Source: Ulvibacterium sp965228935
Lineage (GTDB): Bacteria; Bacteroidota; Bacteroidia; Flavobacteriales; Flavobacteriaceae
DNA: 64,000 bases
Direction: 5' to 3'
Assembly (NCBI RefSeq): GCF_965228935.1
Contig: NZ_OZ245846.1
Span: forward strand, 3,410,001-3,474,000
The notes under the pieces were generated by a model. It saw only the letters and a program-made list of their open reading frames with translations, ran no database searches and was not told the DNA's origin. Within the stretch, counting starts at the first letter, position 1; each line of letters begins with the position of its first letter. Shown piece by piece: positions 58,675 through 64,000 of this stretch. A program made the position numbers and the translations under genes.

Positions 58675-59811
58675 ATGAACATACTTATAATCCCTGATAA
58701 ATTCAAAGGTTCCCTTACGGCCAAGGAGGTAATCGTAGCAATTTCAAATGGTATCGAAGAAAAAGTTCCGAATGCAAACGTATTCTCTGTTTTGGCGTCG
58801 GATGGGGGGGATGGCTTTTTAAATGCCGTATCCGAGAACTTGGATTGTGAATTGATTACAATGAATACCGTTGATCCCTTAGGTCGAACGATAAAGGCCG
58901 AATATCTTTTGAACCGTCCAGATGGTGTTGCCTATATTGAATTGGCCAAATCCTCTGGCCTTGAACTCTTGGAGGCCAACGAGCGCAATGCCATGACCAC
59001 CTCTACCTATGGTACCGGGCTTCAAATAAAGGATGCCGTTGCAAAAGGTGCAACTTCCATTTACATCGGTTTGGGGGGTAGTGCCACCAACGATGGGGGC
59101 ATTGGAATAGCCCGGGCATTGGGCTATAAGTTTCTGGATGGTTTAGGGAACGATTTGGAACCGAATGGTGGAAATTTATCAAAAATAAAGACCATTAAAG
59201 GTGGGGAAGCAGTTCAAAACCTACAAGCTGTTTCCCTCTACGCCGTAAATGACGTGGATAATCCGCTCTTTGGAAAAACGGGAGCCGCCCATATTTATGC
59301 ACGGCAAAAAGGATCCAATGACTCACAGATCGATACATTGGATGAGGGATTACGCAATCTGGATACCGTAGTACGGAACAATTTGGGCAAGAAGGTGGCA
59401 CAGAATCCCGGAGCAGGGGCAGCCGGTGGAACGGCCTATGGGCTACAGGCTTTTCTAAATGCCGAATTTGTATCTGGAATTGATTTTATATTGAATCTGG
59501 CCCAAGTCGGACAATTGCTCCAAAAAGAAAAAATAGACTATATCATCACAGGTGAGGGAAAGTTCGATGATCAGACCTTACATGGAAAACTGATCAAGGG
59601 AGTTGTGGATTTAGGCAAGAGCAATAGGGTACCCGTGGTTGTGGTCTGCGGACAATCGGAGGTCGCCATGGAGAAATTGAACTTAATGGATATTGCCGCA
59701 ATCTTGGAAATAAGGGACGGGACCAAACCCTTGCAATACAATATGGAAAATGCCGCAGACTTAACGGAAAAGGCTGTCTCTACCTTTTTTGGGAACTTGA
59801 TAGAAACTTAG
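58675..59811 (+). CDS. Glycerate kinase, type 1 (GarK/GlxK)
   Basis: Phosphorylates glycerate to 2-phosphoglycerate. 378 residues. IIPDKFKGSLTAKEVIVAI at the N-terminus, FSVLASDGGDGFLNAVSENL, and GLGGSATNDGGIGIARALGY near 129-148 are the family motifs; GAGAAGGTAYGLQAF near 245 and DYIITGEGKFDDQTLHGKLI near 284 complete the fold. No other glycerate-pathway gene is next to it. Confidence 0.96.
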   Translation: MNILIIPDKFKGSLTAKEVIVAISNGIEEKVPNANVFSVLASDGGDGFLNAVSENLDCELITMNTVDPLGRTIKAEYLLNRPDGVAYIELAKSSGLELLEANERNAMTTSTYGTGLQIKDAVAKGATSIYIGLGGSATNDGGIGIARALGYKFLDGLGNDLEPNGGNLSKIKTIKGGEAVQNLQAVSLYAVNDVDNPLFGKTGAAHIYARQKGSNDSQIDTLDEGLRNLDTVVRNNLGKKVAQNPGAGAAGGTAYGLQAFLNAEFVSGIDFILNLAQVGQLLQKEKIDYIITGEGKFDDQTLHGKLIKGVVDLGKSNRVPVVVVCGQSEVAMEKLNLMDIAAILEIRDGTKPLQYNMENAADLTEKAVSTFFGNLIET

Positions 59812-59839
59812 GAAAATTGGAATATCGTGGAAATGAAAT

Positions 59840-60733
59840 TTACTCTATGATTATCGATGAGCTAAAAGTCTGGCTCACGGCAAAATAACCTAAGGGAAAT
59901 CCCTCTCGGACATTTTCGGGATCTATGCCTTCTACCTCTTCCAAGGAATCAATGTTCTCAAAATCAATAGTATCAATATCTACCCCGGTAACATTAATGA
60001 TATTGCCCCGAACCGTGGCCGTGGGCGTTTGAAAAGGGCCCTGATCACCACCACTTTGAACGATAAGTTGGTTCATGTAGTTATAAAACCCGATATCCAC
60101 TCCCATTAGACTTACTTGCAATTCCTGTCCAGCATCCAGGCCATCATCATAAAAATAGGAGAACTCGAATCGCTGGCCTGGGTAGAAGAGATCTTCGGTA
60201 ACCAAATATTCATCAAAGTCGAGATCAAAAAGATAAAAATCCTGTCTATCTGGGGCATCTACGAAAGAGATTACTATCTCGGTCTCATCTCCACTGAAAA
60301 GGGTCTGGTCACCCTGGGACAGTTGTTCAATAGGAACCGCCGGAACATAATTCGTAAGGGCGGCATAATCTTGATCTTCATGGGATATGGAGAGCAACAG
60401 CCGGCCTGAAGTAAAAAATGATGTATTCTCCCGGGCCTCATATACTCCAGGACTTGTTTGGGTCAATGTTACAAAGCTTGGGATTCCCGCTCCGTTAAGT
60501 TGATCTAGATTTACAATAATAATGTTCTGTAAATCCGCAGGGGGAATATCATCAAAGAAAGAACTGGTCAGCCCGGCATTTACACGAACCCGGGTAGTTG
60601 GATCACTTTCGTCTATTCGTATAAAGGCATCAATAAAAAGACGCGAATCCACTTCTGGAAGATCTACATCAACGACATCCTCACATCCAATAAAAATCAG
60701 GAAAACCAACCCAAGAAGCCCAATTTTTTTCAT
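59840..60733 (-). CDS. DUF4249 lipoprotein
   Basis: 297 residues; signal peptide and lipobox FIGC (Cys16) followed by EDVVDVD, acidic as in surface lipoproteins. DVDLPEVDSRLFIDAFIRID, SPGVYEARENTSFFTSGRLL and YFAVSQTFSSSIII are DUF4249 features, a mostly beta protein. In Bacteroidota it typically follows a TonB receptor, as here (4-base gap), and probably forms the outer lid or a surface partner of it, like SusD does for SusC. The cargo is not known. Confidence 0.9.
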   Translation of the reverse strand: MKKIGLLGLVFLIFIGCEDVVDVDLPEVDSRLFIDAFIRIDESDPTTRVRVNAGLTSSFFDDIPPADLQNIIIVNLDQLNGAGIPSFVTLTQTSPGVYEARENTSFFTSGRLLLSISHEDQDYAALTNYVPAVPIEQLSQGDQTLFSGDETEIVISFVDAPDRQDFYLFDLDFDEYLVTEDLFYPGQRFEFSYFYDDGLDAGQELQVSLMGVDIGFYNYMNQLIVQSGGDQGPFQTPTATVRGNIINVTGVDIDTIDFENIDSLEEVEGIDPENVREGFPLGYFAVSQTFSSSIIIE

Positions 60734-60737
60734 CGTC

Positions 60738-63113
60738 TTAAAATTTAAAATTATAGGTCACCGCAGGTACTACCCCGAAAATGGAGGTACGTATGGCTTC
60801 ATTTACACCGGTATCCACATTTCTTTGGAAATTTATGGATGCCGCATTTCTTCTGTTGTATACGTTGTAAATGCTAAATACCCATTCACCCTTTACCTTT
60901 CTGTTCCTGTTCTTACGTGGGGTGAGGGTGGCCGAAAGATCCAAACGATTGTAGGATGGCAAACGTTCGGCGTTTCTGGGGCCATAAAAGGGTACGGTAA
61001 GCCCTTGGAATTCAAATTGGCCAATAGGATAATTGGTCGGTTGCCCCGTTTGAAAAACAAAATTAGTGTTGAAGCTCCACTTTTCGTTCAATTTATAACT
61101 TCCAAAAAAGGAAAGGTCATGTGTCTTGTCAAATGGGGTCCTATACCAGTCCCCATTGTTGATACCTGTTTCTTCCGGCGTCCTTCCAGGGGTACGCTGT
61201 TCGGATTTGGAAAGGGTATAGGCCAACCAACCCTGAAAGTCGCCCTCGTTCTTACGCAATAGAAACTCAAGACCATATGCCCTTGCCGTACCATTCAAGA
61301 TTACTTGTTCTATGGCATCGTTGGCAATAAGGTCGGCACCATCGATATAGTCTATACGATTTTGGATATCCTTATAGAATGCCTCCACTTCCAGTGCAAA
61401 TTCCCCACCGTTTATATTCCTAAAAAAACCAAGGGCGTATTGATCCAACAATTGTGGTTCAATGAACGGCCCGCTAGGTGTCCAGACATCCAATGGGGTA
61501 GGGGAGCTGGTATTGGACAGCAGATGAAGATACTGGGCCAGGCGCGTATAGCTTGCTTTTATAGAGCTATTTCCGCTTAGGGTATAGGCCAGTGAAAAAC
61601 GAGGCTCAAAATTGTTGAAAGTAGCCAAACTACCCCCTCTTCCAGGGTTAATGACATCAATTGGAATGGCTTCTTGATAGATCAACGAAAGAGGATTGAA
61701 AAATACGGGATTATCATCCTGATAAACTAATAGTTCATCCTGTCCCAAGCGAATAAAATTGCTGAAGCGGAACCCGTAACCGAGGCTGAGGTTTTCGGTT
61801 ACCTGATGTTCAAAGTCCACATAGGCCGCAAATTCGTTGGCATACTTCTCGGTCAATTGATCTTCTACGATACCCGAACTACTATTACTAGGTTCTATTT
61901 TTCCAGGATTAAAGCCATAGTAGACATTGTTGACCCCATAATTGATTCGTAGCTTGTCACTGAGATAATGTTTTAAATCGTATTTAATGTTGAAATTCTG
62001 AATGCCTGAATTCCAATTGAAACCAACAAAATCAAGCTTTAGACCATAATAATAATCGGAATAGATAAGGGAGAGGTTGGAGAAGAGTTTGTCCGAGAAC
62101 AGATGATTCCACCTTAAGTTACCCACTGAATTGCCATAAGTGTTTACAAAATTATCGCTGATTCCGAAAACATCCCTTCCAAAATATCCCGATAGGTACA
62201 AATTGTTCCTTTCGTTAAGCTTAAAATTGATTTTGGTGTTCAGGTCGTAGAAATAGGCCGTATTATCAATATCGAACAACGGCAGGAAAAGATGTGCATA
62301 AGAGGCCCGGCCACCAATGAGAAATGCGGCCTTGTCCTTTATAATGGGGGCTTCGACAAGCAGGCGACTGGCCACGGCTCCTATACCACCATTTACCTTA
62401 AGTTCCTTGCTATTGCCCTCCTTCTGGAAAATATCCAGTACGGAAGATACCCTGCCGCCGTATCTGGCCGGAATTCCTCCCTTATACAGCTTAATATCCT
62501 TGATGGCATCCGGATTAAACACCGAGAAAAAGCCAAAGAGATGTGAGGAGTTGAATATGATTGCCTCGTCCAACAATATGAGGTTCTGATCTACGGCTCC
62601 GCCCCGGACATTGAAGCCCGATGCTCCCTCGCCTGCATTGGTAACTCCAGGAAGCAGCAGAATGGATTTGATAACATCGGCCTCCCCCAGGATTACGGGT
62701 ATTTTCTTTATGGTTCCAACGGATAAGGTGTTTACGCTCATCTGCGGTTTTTTTATATCCAGCTTTTCCGCGTTTTCAGTTAAGATTACTTCCTCCAATT
62801 GCTCAGCTTCCTCTGTCATTTGAAAATTGAACTTCCGGTTCTCGGACAATACAATTTTTGTAATGATGTCCTGAAAGCCCAAATAACTTACCAGAATATT
62901 GTACTCACCTTCGGGAAGGGTAAGGGAATAGAAACCGTATTCATTGGTAGTGACCCCGGTCCCCAGTTCGGGAACCACTAGGGTTACCCCGATCAGGGTC
63001 TCATTGCTGGATGCTTCCGAGATGGTACCGCTTAAGGTAAATTTTTGTTGTGAAAACGAAAGAAAGGAAAAACAGAAAAGAACAATCAAAAGCGTTCCCG
63101 AAAGTCGATTCAT
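60738..63113 (-). CDS. TonB-dependent receptor paired with DUF4249
   Basis: 791 residues. Signal peptide (cut near SFSQ), carboxypeptidase-like domain at about 25-105 (FTLSGTISEASSNETLIGVT, NILVSYLGFQDIITKI), a plug at about 115-240 (EADVIKSILLLPGVTNAGEG, GFNVRGGAVDQNLILLDEAI) and a barrel ending in NFKF. DUF4249-linked receptors are of unknown substrate; the lack of glycan genes nearby argues against a polysaccharide locus. Two 23-bp direct repeats precede its start. Confidence 0.92.
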   Translation of the reverse strand: MNRLSGTLLIVLFCFSFLSFSQQKFTLSGTISEASSNETLIGVTLVVPELGTGVTTNEYGFYSLTLPEGEYNILVSYLGFQDIITKIVLSENRKFNFQMTEEAEQLEEVILTENAEKLDIKKPQMSVNTLSVGTIKKIPVILGEADVIKSILLLPGVTNAGEGASGFNVRGGAVDQNLILLDEAIIFNSSHLFGFFSVFNPDAIKDIKLYKGGIPARYGGRVSSVLDIFQKEGNSKELKVNGGIGAVASRLLVEAPIIKDKAAFLIGGRASYAHLFLPLFDIDNTAYFYDLNTKINFKLNERNNLYLSGYFGRDVFGISDNFVNTYGNSVGNLRWNHLFSDKLFSNLSLIYSDYYYGLKLDFVGFNWNSGIQNFNIKYDLKHYLSDKLRINYGVNNVYYGFNPGKIEPSNSSSGIVEDQLTEKYANEFAAYVDFEHQVTENLSLGYGFRFSNFIRLGQDELLVYQDDNPVFFNPLSLIYQEAIPIDVINPGRGGSLATFNNFEPRFSLAYTLSGNSSIKASYTRLAQYLHLLSNTSSPTPLDVWTPSGPFIEPQLLDQYALGFFRNINGGEFALEVEAFYKDIQNRIDYIDGADLIANDAIEQVILNGTARAYGLEFLLRKNEGDFQGWLAYTLSKSEQRTPGRTPEETGINNGDWYRTPFDKTHDLSFFGSYKLNEKWSFNTNFVFQTGQPTNYPIGQFEFQGLTVPFYGPRNAERLPSYNRLDLSATLTPRKNRNRKVKGEWVFSIYNVYNRRNAASINFQRNVDTGVNEAIRTSIFGVVPAVTYNFKF

Positions 63114-63156
63114 TCAAGCAATTTTTTCTAAATGTAAAGAGAAAAAAAACGATCGG

Positions 63157-63179
63157 GAAAATGTTAACATTTCTTTAGA
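63157..63179. promoter_or_regulatory. Direct repeat 1 upstream of the TonB receptor
   Basis: 23 bases starting GAAAATGTTAACATTT, containing the perfect 14-base palindrome AAATGTTAACATTT; identical to 63209-63231. It lies 44 bases before the receptor start. Confidence 0.7.
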
Positions 63180-63208
63180 CGAAAAATCTACAAGTCTGTT
63201 CAATCCAT

Positions 63209-63231
63209 GAAAATGTTAACATTTCTTTAGA
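63209..63231. promoter_or_regulatory. Direct repeat 2 upstream of the TonB receptor
   Basis: Identical 23-base copy, 52 bases from the first (about five helical turns), so a protein would bind both on the same DNA face. Confidence 0.7.
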
Positions 63232-63282
63232 TTAAAAATTTAGGATTCCCTAGAGTTTTCAATCAAAATCTTGATGTATTTT

Positions 63283-64000
63283 CTAGATTTCCGCAAGGAT
63301 TTTGTTCAATGTAGCACTTGGTCGCATAACATCGGAGACCTTTTTCTCGTCAGGTTTGTAGTAACCACCGATATCCTGCGGACTTCCTTGGGCCGCTATC
63401 AATTCATCTTTAATTTTGGACTCATTCTCTTCCATTTCCTGTGCAACGGTAGTAAAAGTGTCCTTTAGTTCCTGATCTTTGTCCTGATCGGCCAAAGCCC
63501 TGGCCCAGTACATGGCCAGTTTAAAGTGGCTTCCCCTTGTACCCCTTTCATTTACTTTTCGGGAAGGTGCCTTATTGTTTTCAAGAAACACTTCTGTTGC
63601 CGTATCCAAGGCGTCCCCCAGAACACAGGCTTTTTTGTTATTGTTCTTTTCTCCATAGAAATCCAACGAAACGCCAAGAGCAAGAAATTCACCTAGGGAA
63701 TCCCATCGTAGGTGGCCCTCTTCCAAAAATTGCTCAACATGCTTGGGTGCAGATCCGCCAGCACCCGTTTCAAAAAGACCGCCTCCATTCATTAAGGGTA
63801 CTATGGACAACATCTTGGCACTGGTACCCACTTCCAAAATTGGAAAGAGATCGGTAAGGTAATCCCGTAATACATTTCCAGAGACGGACACGGTATCCTT
63901 GCCTTCCTTCAAGCGTTGCAGCGTAAATTTTGTGGCTTCGACTGGGGATAAAATTCTAATATCCAATCCGGTAGTATCATGATGCGGAAGGTATTCGTTC
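63283..64000 (-). CDS. icd: Isocitrate dehydrogenase, NADP-dependent, monomeric type (C-terminal part)
   Basis: The frame runs from the stop at 63283 through the window edge at 64000 without interruption, giving 238 residues; the full monomeric enzyme is about 740. LPHHDTTGLDIRILSPVEAT and VSGNVLRDYLTDLFPILEVG, LFETGAGGSAPKHVEQFLEE and KVNERGTRGSHFKLAMYWAR are characteristic of the IDH-II monomer, with no resemblance to dimeric Icd. Converts isocitrate to 2-oxoglutarate. Probably unrelated to the TonB receptor upstream of it in the window. Confidence 0.95.
   Translation of the reverse strand, partial: NEYLPHHDTTGLDIRILSPVEATKFTLQRLKEGKDTVSVSGNVLRDYLTDLFPILEVGTSAKMLSIVPLMNGGGLFETGAGGSAPKHVEQFLEEGHLRWDSLGEFLALGVSLDFYGEKNNNKKACVLGDALDTATEVFLENNKAPSRKVNERGTRGSHFKLAMYWARALADQDKDQELKDTFTTVAQEMEENESKIKDELIAAQGSPQDIGGYYKPDEKKVSDVMRPSATLNKILAEI

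Noticed and set aside
1..64000. CRISPR array, insertion sequence or prophage
   Set aside because: No regularly spaced repeats, transposase, integrase or phage structural gene was found on either strand; the only short arrays are the heptamers at 6644 and the GCTTATA motifs.

Overview
The window looks like a chromosome segment from a marine-type member of the Flavobacteriaceae (Bacteroidota), probably near Maribacter, Zobellia, Arenibacter or Muricauda. The signs are TonB-dependent receptors paired with lipoproteins, DUF4249, DUF4252 and DUF4294 families, a fused SerB-SerA, a monomeric isocitrate dehydrogenase, lipoproteins with acidic residues after the lipid cysteine, AT-rich spacers, and several promoters with the Bacteroidetes -7 element TAnnTTTG. 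No rRNA, tRNA, insertion sequence, phage gene or CRISPR array was seen. The species is inference.

Layout. 1-3.4 kb is the only clearly accessory part: a cut-off lipoprotein, an FRG-domain protein with short inverted boundary motifs resembling gene-cassette ends, a divergent XRE regulator/small gene pair with two palindromic operators, and a small secreted protein. 3.4-8.5 kb holds the oxidative pentose phosphate genes (gnd divergent from zwf-pgl), a thioesterase and a small membrane protein, followed by rmuC. 9.8-16.6 kb is a vitamin B12 uptake locus: btuF-btuC-btuD to the left, and to the right a cobalamin riboswitch, a BtuB-like receptor and a BtuG-like surface beta-propeller lipoprotein that also carries a Calx-beta domain. 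16.6-19.7 kb has two tandem S41 peptidase lipoproteins. 19.9-22.6 kb is an ECF sigma factor, a likely anti-sigma protein and three DUF4252 proteins.

22.7-35.2 kb is mostly housekeeping: MscS channel, purB, a sirtuin, an rRNA/tRNA methyltransferase, metallophosphoesterase, a GH13 amylase lipoprotein, a DEAD-box helicase and rdgB. 35.2-36.6 kb has a SatD-like protein fused to an HTH, overlapping a DUF3307 membrane protein and preceded by an array of GCTTATA motifs; the SatD domain aligns by eye with class III nucleotide cyclases. 36.6-41.1 kb is a small glycan locus (GH5-like hydrolase, GH3 glucosidase, Nudix-type regulator) with two matching operators between the divergent genes.

41.3-58.6 kb is core: serB-serA fusion, rlmH, nadC, BrkB-family membrane protein, DUF2147, priA, a LytTR response regulator, rpsF-rpsR-rplI, a large Oar-like TonB receptor, hisS, Nudix hydrolase, M42 peptidase, DUF4294. 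58.7-64 kb has glycerate kinase, a DUF4249 lipoprotein with its TonB receptor (23-bp direct repeats upstream) and the C-terminal part of icd.

Best leads for new biology: the SatD-HTH/DUF3307 module as a possible nucleotide-linked regulator; the B12 locus with a Calx-beta-BtuG fusion and almost no ATG start codons; the Nudix regulator with twin 25-bp operators; and the cassette-like FRG region.
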